Source: Rhodopirellula sp. (lineage in GTDB: Bacteria > Planctomycetota > Planctomycetia > Pirellulales > Pirellulaceae). From it: DNA of 64,000 bases. The stretch lies in the NCBI GenBank assembly GCA_002689655.1, contig NZHC01000138.1, forward strand, positions 35,792-99,791, given 5' to 3'. The translations under genes were made by a program, and so were the position numbers. Below, in pieces: positions 56,799 through 64,000 of this stretch. Under the pieces are notes generated by a model that worked only from the letters and a program-made list of their open reading frames with translations, searched no databases and was not told the DNA's origin. How positions within the stretch are numbered: position 1 is the stretch's first letter; each line of letters begins with the position of its first letter.

Positions 56799-57866
56799 CT
56801 AAGTTCCAGCGATGACAAGATGGCTTTTATAGGACATAGTGCTCCTTGCGTGAACTCGGACTTGCCAATCAACTTCCATTTCATGAAGCAAGTGCAACCC
56901 ATCAATTGCGTGTACTGAACTTGGATCGAGCAAATGACGGAGAACAGAATCACTCGCACCATCATCCGGTCCTCGCTGTGAATGCCCCCCAAGCCAATGT
57001 TCCATTGGCGTTGCAGCATTGGACCAGTCATACGGGCACGCAACGATGGCAAATGCACGTTCGCAAAGGGACCGTGCTAAAGCGACAAGAAAATCCACCG
57101 GCGATGCAACACAATCAAGCATATTCATACTTACAGCACCAGCAAACGAGCCATCAGCGAAAGGCAACGCCAATGCATCACATGCCCAGAAATCGACCAT
57201 TTTTGCACTCGGCATTTCAGCTGAAAACTCGCGTCGATCGTACACTACCCCCACTCTTCGTCGCGGATAACGCACGATACCCGTTCGAAGCAGTTGACTG
57301 GCCATGCGCAACATTGGAAAGTTCAAATCCACTCCCAAAACCATTTGACCACAACGATCCGCCAAGTCAAAAGAGCTGCGTCCTACCGAGCAACCAAGAT
57401 CAATGAGTGGGCCTTCGGGATCGTCAGCAATAGAGTCCAGAGCCGTGTGCAGAACGCGCGTCATGGCCCCCGGCTCTGGGTCAATGGGGTCTTCCATCGG
57501 ATCCAAATCGCCGTAATGATCCCAGGCATAGGAGCTTAGGTGCTGTCGCACGATGTCAAAGATCGCACCGGGACCGATACAATCACCAAGAATACTCTCC
57601 ATGACCTCCGAAAGATCATCACGCAAAGCGATCTGAAAAGCGTTTTCAGACAGATAGCGGCGAATATCGCTGATTATCAATGGTACACCATCAATAACCG
57701 GATACTCGCGTTTGCAAGCTGCATTAGTACAATGCAAAACAGCTTCCACAATATGCGGTCCTTCCTGTTTTGCCACCTGCGCTATAACAAGAGGATGCAA
57801 CTGGCCGTTCGCAGTCTTACAAACGGGACAAACAGGCTGCAAAGCCTCGAAATGTGGGATTTGCAC
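56799..57866 (-). CDS. Zinc-ribbon SAM-dependent methyltransferase
   Basis: 355 residues. An N-terminal Trm112-like zinc ribbon has cysteines at CPVC and CTNAAC, followed by REYPVIDGVPLII. The Rossmann methyltransferase domain starts near residue 145, with motif I IDLGCSVGRSSFDLA, motif II GVDLN, and ALPFADGSFAGAVSMNMLD (motif IV). It is a class I methyltransferase. The GTG start at 57866 has GGAGG 10 bases upstream inside the end of the PAAR gene, and only 6 bases separate the two genes, so they are probably translated together. What it methylates is not known; a modification role for the PAAR or toxin locus is possible. Confidence 0.85.
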   Translation of the reverse strand: MQIPHFEALQPVCPVCKTANGQLHPLVIAQVAKQEGPHIVEAVLHCTNAACKREYPVIDGVPLIISDIRRYLSENAFQIALRDDLSEVMESILGDCIGPGAIFDIVRQHLSSYAWDHYGDLDPMEDPIDPEPGAMTRVLHTALDSIADDPEGPLIDLGCSVGRSSFDLADRCGQMVLGVDLNFPMLRMASQLLRTGIVRYPRRRVGVVYDRREFSAEMPSAKMVDFWACDALALPFADGSFAGAVSMNMLDCVASPVDFLVALARSLCERAFAIVACPYDWSNAATPMEHWLGGHSQRGPDDGASDSVLRHLLDPSSVHAIDGLHLLHEMEVDWQVRVHARSTMSYKSHLVIAGT

Positions 57867-57872
57867 GAGACA

Positions 57873-58259
57873 TCATCCTCCGACCATAACGGTAGGACAG
57901 CAAGGTGGCAAGATTTTCCCTGAGGGCATAGGGATGGGACCAATACAACTCGAATGTAAAGTTATATCACCAGCTCGAGCTGCCGGCATGTTGCCTATCA
58001 GCACCGATGCGGATGCAACTTGGATCATCCCCGGACCGCCTGGGATGCAGGACGGCAACATACAGGGGGCAGTCGTATCAGTCATCCGAGCTGCCGGAGC
58101 ACCTCCTATCAATACATTTGCCTGTCCTTTGATGATAGGCAAAGGAAGAGGCGGATGAGGAACTGGGGTTGGACTGGGTGCCGGCGGGTGAATTGGCGCG
58201 TGACAATGCGGCCCATCCTGGATGACTTGATCACCCAATCTCGCCGCTGGTTTACCCAT
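57873..58259 (-). CDS. PAAR-motif protein
   Basis: About 128 residues. The ATG at 58259 has the strong site GAGGAG 7 bases upstream. It opens with MGKPAARLGD, a PAAR motif, and has a Pro-rich region, then NVLIGGAPAARMTD and SVLIGNMPAARAGD, further PAAR-like blocks, with His/Cys pairs (GPHCHAPIH, CMLPSC, PPCCP) suited to metal binding. PAAR proteins cap the spike of type VI and related contractile injection machines and often link to toxins. It is followed by the methyltransferase and preceded by the parvulin/226-residue unit on the same strand. No machine component is present in the window. Confidence 0.85.
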   Translation of the reverse strand: MGKPAARLGDQVIQDGPHCHAPIHPPAPSPTPVPHPPLPLPIIKGQANVLIGGAPAARMTDTTAPCMLPSCIPGGPGMIQVASASVLIGNMPAARAGDITLHSSCIGPIPMPSGKILPPCCPTVMVGG

Positions 58260-58720
58260 CACTGGCTCCTCAATCTCAACCAAGTCTCCTCGAAGTCCCG
58301 AAAAGCGTCTTAGTTCGGTCGTTTCACATACGGTATTGGCTAATAATCACAAGCTTAGGAGCCCTACGTAAAATACTTAACTGCTCTCAAGATGCAAAAA
58401 TCGCGTTTATCTAAATGATTGCTCCGCGCCAAAAAGCAGCCCGCTAATCAAAGTCTCTTCCTGCAGTCAACACACACCCGTCAGGAAACCGTCACCCGCC
58501 GAGGAACACGCATCGGGACGAAGCTGCCGAGCTTCATTGTAATCAGATTATTCAAGCAGCAATAGTGCCAGTCGCAACAGCGGAAAATTGCAGAAGTTCA
58601 CGGTAATCAGATAATCGCTTGCAGCATATAAAAAGAACCTCCATTTAAAGACCCAGCGCAGCAACTTTACGCCAGCTCCCGCTGGGTCTGTTATTGAATC
58701 GCTCAGCGGACACGGATTGA
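58260..58720. other. Intergenic region upstream of the PAAR gene
   Basis: The stretch between the PAAR gene and the 226-residue gene has no convincing ORF. It contains a hairpin (58649-58689) just after the upstream gene and an imperfect direct repeat of GTAATCAGAT followed by GCAGC (about 58540 and 58603). It presumably includes the PAAR promoter. Confidence 0.45.
58649..58689 (-). terminator. Hairpin after the 226-residue gene
   Basis: AGACCCAGCG and CGCTGGGTCT pair perfectly (10 bp) around a 21-base loop, about 32 bases beyond the stop of the minus-strand 226-residue gene. On the minus strand it is followed by TTTAAAT. It is a probable terminator, or a partial barrier before the PAAR gene. 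Confidence 0.5.
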
Positions 58721-59401
58721 TTACGGCATCAAATTTTTAATCACGTACGCCCCGTTTGTTCTATCAAGAATTGCTCCTGCTATAACCTGTTCCGAAGTTC
58801 GACCAATCGTCATCAGATATCTTCTAGCCTCAGGTCCACCAGCAAGCGCCACCATGATACCAATCGCTTGTGTGCACGGACGTTGTTCATCACCTTGGAG
58901 CAGTTTGGCGAACAGAATTTTTCTTTGGGTTGACGGCCTGGCAGCTCGGTACAGCTTCTTACCATATGTATAGATGGCCTCAAATGGTTGTCCGATGTAG
59001 GTGGCCTTGGCTGCTTCACGCCGCGACTTATCTTCGATTTTCATTCCGATGTAGCTCGTTACGACATCACATTCATTGCACGTGCAGACATGAATTTCTT
59101 TTCGGGCCGCCTCGATTCGATTCTGTAATTCACCCCAACTATAAACATTAAAGGCTGCAAACCACGGCGCAAGCGCAGCAGTAAAAGGAAGAGCGGCCAT
59201 ACCAAGAACGCCGTGAGCAATGGTAGATGCAGTACTAACGGAACCTACCGGCGCGTAAGCTTTGCTCAGGTTCGAACCAGCACTACCAGCTTGCTCGAGA
59301 CGTGTTGGACCTGCAGAGGAGTGCTGAGCGACCAAGTCGAGTATTTCATTCACGCTATCCAAATAATTCATGGAGACACGTCCTAAGCTTTCGTATGACA
59401 T
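58721..59401 (-). CDS. Unknown protein with hydrophobic segment, toxin-locus associated
   Basis: 226 residues (215 or so if the ATG at 59371, with AGGA 9 bases before it, is the start). The N-terminal 60 residues are polar. Residues about 62-92 are strongly hydrophobic (HGVLGMAALPFTAALAPWFAAF), one or two membrane passes or a hydrophobic hairpin. A CTCNEC cluster follows, then basic helices (KKLYRAARPSTQRKILFAKLL) and a small-residue C-terminal region. I do not recognise the family. It lies 47 bases after the parvulin gene, same direction, and probably belongs with it. An adaptor, toxin or immunity role is only a guess. Confidence 0.6.
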   Translation of the reverse strand: MSYESLGRVSMNYLDSVNEILDLVAQHSSAGPTRLEQAGSAGSNLSKAYAPVGSVSTASTIAHGVLGMAALPFTAALAPWFAAFNVYSWGELQNRIEAARKEIHVCTCNECDVVTSYIGMKIEDKSRREAAKATYIGQPFEAIYTYGKKLYRAARPSTQRKILFAKLLQGDEQRPCTQAIGIMVALAGGPEARRYLMTIGRTSEQVIAGAILDRTNGAYVIKNLMP

Positions 59402-59448
59402 TCTGATCTGAAGTTTTCCTCAACCTCATAGTCTCGTAACGCAATATA

Positions 59449-59736
59449 TCAGCGAGGCTTCCGTTCGGTAACTTGAATCACGTGGAATCCGTGGCTGGAC
59501 TTAACAGGTCCATAGAAGAGTCCGACTTCTCCACCAAAAACGACCTCGTCGATCGCCCCCCCCATTTGCCCCTCACCAAACCAGCCCAAGGAACCACCGT
59601 ACCGCGCTGTCTGGCAGCATGAGTACTGACGTGCCAATAACTCGAAATCGGCACCCGCAACGAGCTGATCGACGACGTACTGGCAACTATCTCTGTCAAC
59701 AACCTGAATATGCCGTGCTTTTGCCCACTGAGCCAT
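59449..59736 (-). CDS. Single-domain parvulin-type peptidyl-prolyl isomerase
   Basis: About 95 residues from the ATG at 59736 (the frame is open to 59835). The sequence is a compact parvulin: KARHIQVVDRD, ADFELLARQYSC, YGGSLGWFGEGQM, VFGGEVGLFYGPVKSSHGFHVIQVTERK. These match the PpiC/Rotamase family, including the His of ARHI and GFHVI-V. There is no signal peptide, so it should act in the cytoplasm. It is divergent from the Ala/Leu/Pro-rich gene at 59944, whose many Leu-Pro steps make it a plausible client, though nothing here proves that. Confidence 0.85.
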   Translation of the reverse strand: MAQWAKARHIQVVDRDSCQYVVDQLVAGADFELLARQYSCCQTARYGGSLGWFGEGQMGGAIDEVVFGGEVGLFYGPVKSSHGFHVIQVTERKPR

Positions 59737-59943
59737 CGACTCACTTCTGCTGAAAAAGGTAAAATTTCCGGAACAGTCTTGTTTTAGAACACTCCGAACA
59801 TCACAACACAAGTGCTTTCCTATAATAACGTTCAAGGGTTTTCCAGTTCATCTGGCTGTTGGCATGAAAACCCGGTCCACCCAGCCGAGCAACCAACCAT
59901 TCGTTACAAACTTTGAAAAATGCAGTGTCTGTGCCTCACCAAA

Positions 59944-61026
59944 ATGAATGAGTTTCTTCTTGGACTCGAAATACCCGTTGCCGAATTGACTGCAACACTT
60001 CCTGAAATGCCGGCACTTCCATCGATGCCACAGTTGCCAGAGCTTGCGATGCTGGCCGCAGGACTTCCTGCCCTTAACGCTTCTATGCAAATGGATCTCG
60101 CATTGTCCATGGACCTGACGTTACCGTCCGTTGGTGAGTTGGCAAACCTGGAAGCAATGGCGCAGCTTTCTGGAGCTTTTGGGATTGCGCCGTTCTCCAT
60201 CGATGGCCAAGCCCAATTAGACCTGGCAGCTGGCTCAATCAATGTAAACGCACCTGCACTTCAAGAATTAGCAGCGATTTTACCTCCTGCCCTTCCCGCG
60301 TTCGAAGGCTTGGGCCTTGCTGCTGGACTGGTTGGCTCTGTATCAGCTGTTTTTAATGTCAATCTTTTGCTGCCTGACGTAATGCCTCAACTTTCGATAG
60401 CCCTTGGTGAAATGGCGGCAGGGCTCCCAAGCATGGAAACTGCGATGAGCGCATCGTTTGCAGCCGACCTCGGGATCGCCGCCAGACTTATCAACGCGAG
60501 TGCCGCTCTGGGCATTGACCTCACCGACCCAGGCGGCGCAGCGGAACTCAGTGCAGCTCTTGAGCTGGCTGCAAATATTGAAGCTCCTAGCCTTTCTCTC
60601 ACAGCACCGGCTTGGGGGAATTTAATTGGCCTGATGTCGTCGGTTGATGCCGCGAATGCAGCATTTGGTATTCCACTGTTGCTACCTGGGAGCGCGATGG
60701 AAATGAGCATGTCGATGGATGCGTTGGAAGCAGGACTTGGCCAACTTGAAGCAAACCTCGGAATGCCGATTGAACTTCCTGAAATGGAATCTGGTGAACT
60801 TTCAGCGGCAGCGGAATTGGGAATGCAACTTGCTGCAGCTGTTCCGTCAGCAGGAATGGATTTCAGTGGCATTCCATCTTTCAGCTTAGGTGGGCTTCCT
60901 CTTGGCGGGCTGCCTGAAATGGGAGACATGAGTTTGGCGGCAACTTTTGCAGCCTCGTTTGAATCAGCAACGGGAGTCGCACTTCTTTCCGGAATCCCCT
61001 GTCCCAATCTTTTCTGCATTGCATGA
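59944..61026 (+). CDS. Ala/Leu/Met/Pro-rich acidic repeat protein
   Basis: About 360 residues from the ATG at 59944 (an earlier ATG at 59920 adds 8). The protein has no Lys and no His and only one Arg, no Tyr, one Trp, and is very rich in Ala, Leu, Met, Gly and Pro, so it must be strongly acidic. It has about four degenerate units with a (A)-A-F-G-I-x-L-L-x-P core followed by amphipathic Leu/Ala helices (for example NAAFGIPLLLPG, SAALGIDLTDPG, LSGAFGIAPFS). It ends with CPNLFC near the C-terminus, the only two Cys. No signal peptide. It is divergent from the parvulin gene and precedes the cyclase gene. Function unknown. Confidence 0.75.
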   Translation: MNEFLLGLEIPVAELTATLPEMPALPSMPQLPELAMLAAGLPALNASMQMDLALSMDLTLPSVGELANLEAMAQLSGAFGIAPFSIDGQAQLDLAAGSINVNAPALQELAAILPPALPAFEGLGLAAGLVGSVSAVFNVNLLLPDVMPQLSIALGEMAAGLPSMETAMSASFAADLGIAARLINASAALGIDLTDPGGAAELSAALELAANIEAPSLSLTAPAWGNLIGLMSSVDAANAAFGIPLLLPGSAMEMSMSMDALEAGLGQLEANLGMPIELPEMESGELSAAAELGMQLAAAVPSAGMDFSGIPSFSLGGLPLGGLPEMGDMSLAATFAASFESATGVALLSGIPCPNLFCIA

Positions 61027-61745
61027 GCCACCGTGCTCAGCGCCTAAAATATCGGTCGCAACAGCAGACAAGCAAAAACTTCCCTGCCTCAATGCCCGAG
61101 GTGTTGAGCTAAAATCGCCTGAATGTCAACTTTGTTGAGATTCAAACTACGACAGTCGGAAACCGACTACCTGTCGATTTTGCCGGCAAGCAAAAGGGCT
61201 TTTCCTACGCAAGGCCGAGCCGTTTAGGATTATCGTGTCTAACAAACGAAAGCTCTTCATTTCACCTGAACTGCATGCCGTCTGACCTGACCTGTCAGGT
61301 GCCGCAAACTTCCACGGTTTTGTGGCGTGGTAATAAAACGAAAGTGATTGCATGCAACATCGTGACGTGATTTAGATGCGTGTTGAATTTCTTGACATTC
61401 AGAGGCCTGCGTATCTACGAAGGATTCAACAAAAGTTCAGTGGATACGGAAAACGGCAGATCGCCAGAAAAATTTCTGCTTCGTGGGAAAAAGATAGAGC
61501 TTACTTCACGAACCAACATTGACCCTTGATAATCATCCAGTAGAACATTGGTGTCTAGCAGTATGCGGTCCGGCACACCTCAGGTTTTCAAGAAGCATTC
61601 AACCTCTCATGCTTCTTATTTTCACGACTTCCGGCTACTTACAGTTTCGGGTAGATGGTTCGCCTTCGTGTTTACCGTTTGTATGAAGACCCACTTATTT
61701 GCTTAATGAAAAAATCCATTCATGTTTTAAACGGACATTGGAGTT
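61027..61745. other. Intergenic region between acidic repeat protein and cyclase
   Basis: A 719-base spacer, unusually long for this locus, with no acceptable ORF. It contains ACCTGAC-CT-GTCAGGT (61285-61300), a perfect palindrome that could be an operator. The last 80 bases look AT-rich and probably hold the cyclase promoter. Confidence 0.45.
61285..61300. promoter_or_regulatory. Palindrome, possible operator
   Basis: ACCTGAC and GTCAGGT are perfect inverted repeats with a 2-base spacer, a layout common in dimeric repressor sites. It lies about 450 bases before the cyclase gene, so a link to it is not shown. Confidence 0.25.
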
Positions 61746-62852
61746 ATGACGCTCAGCAGAGGACCTGATGCTTTAGCACTCACTGGCATGGTCGAATCCC
61801 ATGCAGAGGCATTTGGAAGAATCGCTTATGCTAACGATTGCGTAATTATGAGTAGGGCAGTAGGCAAGTATGCAACCATGCTGCTTGAAGAAAATTACGC
61901 GTCGAAAGGATTTCACAATAAAGCCAAGAGTTGTGATTGGGGCCCCATGGCTGGCTTTGTACTCGACGATCCCCGCTTCACAAAAGTTGGTGGAGATGCC
62001 GGCAAGGTTAAAGGGCAAAGCAAGGCGTTGCACAGTGCATCTGATTGGGAAGCAACCGCTGTACCGGTATTTATTTCTGAACAGCGTCGTAGATGGCTAG
62101 AGACGGAGGGAGTTCTGAACAGTCCATCTTTTGCTTCGGTAGATAAATACGTATATCGGGCGGGTTCCCCATGGGGAAGTAGAATGGTTTTTGTGCTCAA
62201 GAGAGAGAGACCGACGCACGCCACGGAAGATCTCTGGGGCATTTACTACGGCAAGAAAGAACTGGCCAATCATCAGATCGGAGGAGAGGAAAGCAGGAGA
62301 GTGAGAGCGGTGCGAGATCCGTTCTGCCAAATTGACGCCAACGATTACCGTTCAGCAACGACGGGGGACTACGATCTGTTCGCCGTGTTACCTCCTCGGG
62401 AGCGGCAGCATGGTGACCTACGCAGGGGGATTCAAACTTACAATCCGACTGGTGTCGATGATCGGTTCGTTCCCGGTTCACAAACCGAACAGCTCGGTTA
62501 TGGTGCGTTTAATCAATCTGAATCTACAGGAGATCGTGCTTCACATCGGGCAGGTCTGGGGAACATGACTCCGAGACTCATGATGATTCGAGAGGCGTTG
62601 AATCGCGCGATTCGCTGCACTGGATACACCGGAGGTGACATGGTTCACCATAGCGACGAAGCTGGCAGGCCCAAGGTTGACGATGTGGATCTTCCCGTCA
62701 TAGCCTTCGTGCCAGATGTACGAGACCTCCTGCCATGGGGGATCGAAACGCTTGCAGACATGAGAGAATTTCTGATGCAATGCCGCGCAACGCATTCCTT
62801 ATTATTGAACCCAGGCTGGCAAAACGAACTGGGAGATGAATTCTTTCAGTGA
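61746..62852 (+). CDS. exoY-like: ExoY-like nucleotidyl cyclase toxin
   Basis: 368 residues, close to the 378 of Pseudomonas ExoY, and alignable from memory along most of the length. Residues 53-70 (SKGFHNKAKSCDWGPMAG) match the ExoY/CyaA/edema-factor block; K54 and K61 correspond to the catalytic lysines (ExoY K81 and K88). TTGDYDLFAVLPP (206-217) carries the metal aspartates D208 and D210. GNMTPR (272-277) then MVHHSDEAGRP (299-309) match the ExoY NITPR and FHHSDDAGNP blocks, and a C-terminal NPGW follows. It would make cyclic nucleotides, probably only after activation by a host protein. No signal peptide. It lies downstream of the acidic repeat protein, in a locus with PAAR. The symbol denotes similarity, not proven orthology. 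Confidence 0.9.
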   Translation: MTLSRGPDALALTGMVESHAEAFGRIAYANDCVIMSRAVGKYATMLLEENYASKGFHNKAKSCDWGPMAGFVLDDPRFTKVGGDAGKVKGQSKALHSASDWEATAVPVFISEQRRRWLETEGVLNSPSFASVDKYVYRAGSPWGSRMVFVLKRERPTHATEDLWGIYYGKKELANHQIGGEESRRVRAVRDPFCQIDANDYRSATTGDYDLFAVLPPRERQHGDLRRGIQTYNPTGVDDRFVPGSQTEQLGYGAFNQSESTGDRASHRAGLGNMTPRLMMIREALNRAIRCTGYTGGDMVHHSDEAGRPKVDDVDLPVIAFVPDVRDLLPWGIETLADMREFLMQCRATHSLLLNPGWQNELGDEFFQ

Positions 62853-63467
62853 GTGACTGCAGTAGCGAAGACAGAAAATTTGCTTACGCAAGATAAGCAA
62901 TTTACTGTTTAGCCAAGCGGGCAACAAAGACCAAAAACCTGCAAACACCCGAGAAGACGCAGTTGTTGGCAAGGAAATAGTTTCAATAAAGCGTTCAGGA
63001 TTCGATGGCAGTACGCACTGACTCTCCCCAGTCTGTTGGTAAACATTTTGCTCGTCAGGCTTGCCACACAGAACTGGAATACGCACAGAAATGCAACCTG
63101 CCCTGACATCACACGACGGCAAAGCAAACAATTCCAGACCTACCCAGAAGAAGAGGATGAGTATTGAGCAACGTGGACAGGAGGGCCATCGCGGTGCTTA
63201 ACGCGTAGGAAAGAGGGGTGGCTTTGTGTACCGGCTCAATGCCTCCGACCGTCGCAGCCTTTCAGCCCAGAAAAAAGGGCGTTCACAAGGCGATTGGACG
63301 CCGCGAGGGAACTTCCCGTCTAGGCGAGGAAGGTTTTTATTGTGCCTTACAGCTTCACCCACCCTGTATCCATCCGCGATGACAAAACCAGGGATTGAGC
63401 AAGAGTAATTTAACTACCTTTGTTGACGATTTGACCGCATTCGGCTGTGGATTTACTCCGAGCCGAT
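62853..63467. other. Intergenic region
   Basis: A 615-base spacer between the cyclase gene and the convergent gene at the right edge. Short ORFs on both strands have no protein-like character. No terminator hairpin or promoter was recognised. Confidence 0.4.
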
Positions 63468-64000
63468 TTACATCTGGCTATTTAGCCATTGGCCGACGCC
63501 CCGAGACGAAACGCCAGGTGGAAGCGTATTGAAGTTGTTCCACAGCGTCTGGTGAGTGAGCCCTAGCCTGCGGGCGAGATCATCAATGTCCCGCGGCTCA
63601 AGGCGGCCTCTGCGAAACTCATAATTACCCGCGCCACCTTGCCTTTGATAAGTTTGGTTGCCATGCTGGACATCCTGATGGGCAACAACGAAGCTTGGGT
63701 CGGCGAATTGGTCGCGAATTTCCTGCTGCATATTTCGCGCGTGTATCTTCTGGTACCACTGCTCCGCAGAAAAGGGATCCCATCGCCATGAGGTGAGAAA
63801 AAGTAGCTTGGATGGCACGGTTTCCTGACCATGCCAATGGAAAATGACTTTTCCACCAGCTTTACCGTAATGGGCAAAACTGTTACCAGCATTGAAGTGT
63901 GCGAAGAAAGAACACGCTTCGAGTTCCGTATCTCCGAATCGCCCAGTATTGTTGAAAACCTGATCATAATAGACATCAGCGCCCTCGAAAATGATGGTCC
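63468..64000 (-). CDS. Unknown protein, N-terminus beyond right edge
   Basis: A minus-strand frame that is open from the right edge to a stop at 63468 and shows about 177 C-terminal residues. Internal GTG and ATG codons are not needed as starts because the frame continues upstream with good composition (FEGADVYYDQVF, DTELEACSFFAHFNAGN, HYGKAGGKVIFHWHG). The C-terminal part is Gln/Arg-rich (GNYEFRRGRLEPRDIDDLARR). I recognise no family. The position next to the ExoY-like gene makes it a candidate member of the same locus. Confidence 0.55.
   Translation of the reverse strand, partial: TIIFEGADVYYDQVFNNTGRFGDTELEACSFFAHFNAGNSFAHYGKAGGKVIFHWHGQETVPSKLLFLTSWRWDPFSAEQWYQKIHARNMQQEIRDQFADPSFVVAHQDVQHGNQTYQRQGGAGNYEFRRGRLEPRDIDDLARRLGLTHQTLWNNFNTLPPGVSSRGVGQWLNSQM

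Noticed and set aside
56846..57406. 186-residue plus-strand ORF
   Set aside because: Antisense shadow of the zinc-ribbon methyltransferase, which has all class I motifs.
60387..61031. 214-residue ORF on the minus strand opposite the acidic repeat protein
   Set aside because: It is the antisense shadow of the Ala/Leu-rich gene; its Ser/Pro/Ala-rich text is the complement of those codons and it shows no start signal or family.
62802..63131. 109-residue minus-strand ORF downstream of the cyclase
   Set aside because: It overlaps the end of the cyclase gene, has an irregular Cys/Phe/Ser-rich composition and no ribosome site or family.

Overview
The window reads as a chromosomal segment of a planctomycete, most like the Pirellulaceae. 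The evidence is three DUF1592/DUF1552 pairs, one PSCyt1-DUF1549-DUF1553/DUF1501 pair, a DUF1559 prepilin with the H-X9-DG tail, three secreted sulfatases, Tat-exported Gfo/Idh and phosphoesterase proteins, PQQ-type propellers, and a giant surface protein whose N-terminus carries the planctomycete LExLExRxLL motif. Shine-Dalgarno sites are sparse and TTG/GTG starts seem common. No rRNA, tRNA, CRISPR array or transposase was recognised.

Layout. 1-16.4 kb: one minus-strand ORF of at least 5,464 codons that runs off the left edge. It has long Ser/Thr/Ala/Asp-rich beta-repeats and, toward the left, duplicated carbohydrate-binding-like and L-type-lectin-like modules. 16.8-28.3 kb: a mainly plus-strand block of sulfatase, DUF1592 cytochrome, DUF1552, sulfatase, Gfo/Idh oxidoreductase and metallophosphoesterase, met by a convergent sulfatase. 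28.7-32.9 kb: a second DUF1592/DUF1552 pair on the minus strand. 33.1-37.1 kb: a large secreted PQQ-type propeller protein with a methyltransferase-like N-terminal domain, then a YqjF/DUF2071 protein. 37.1-37.9 kb: a degraded stretch with an amber-interrupted small gene. 37.9-41.0 kb: lipoprotein, DUF1559 prepilin and thioredoxin-TPR lipoprotein. 41.4 kb: a small conserved protein with a disordered tail. 42.1-46.9 kb: the PSD1/DUF1501 pair. 47.4-51.9 kb: the third DUF1552/DUF1592 pair, in reversed order and with a PA14 insertion. 51.9-56.6 kb: frameshifted lipoprotein, DUF1080, PQQ propeller and seven-bladed FG-GAP protein.

56.8-64.0 kb is unlike the rest. On the minus strand it holds a parvulin isomerase, a 226-residue unknown protein with a hydrophobic segment, a PAAR-type protein and a zinc-ribbon methyltransferase. 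On the plus strand it holds a 360-residue Ala/Leu/Met/Pro-rich acidic repeat protein with a single basic residue, and a protein that matches the Pseudomonas ExoY nucleotidyl cyclase toxin over almost its whole length. An incomplete unknown gene lies at the right edge. I infer a toxin/injection-type locus: PAAR proteins tip contractile injection machines and ExoY-type cyclases are normally delivered into eukaryotic cells. No sheath, tube or baseplate gene is in the window, so delivery is unproven.

How the genes work together. The sulfatases, oxidoreductase, DUF1080, lectin-like and cytochrome/Tat pairs fit exported machinery for binding and breaking down (sulfated) polysaccharide. The physiological role of the DUF1592/DUF1552 and DUF1549-1553/DUF1501 pairs is not known.
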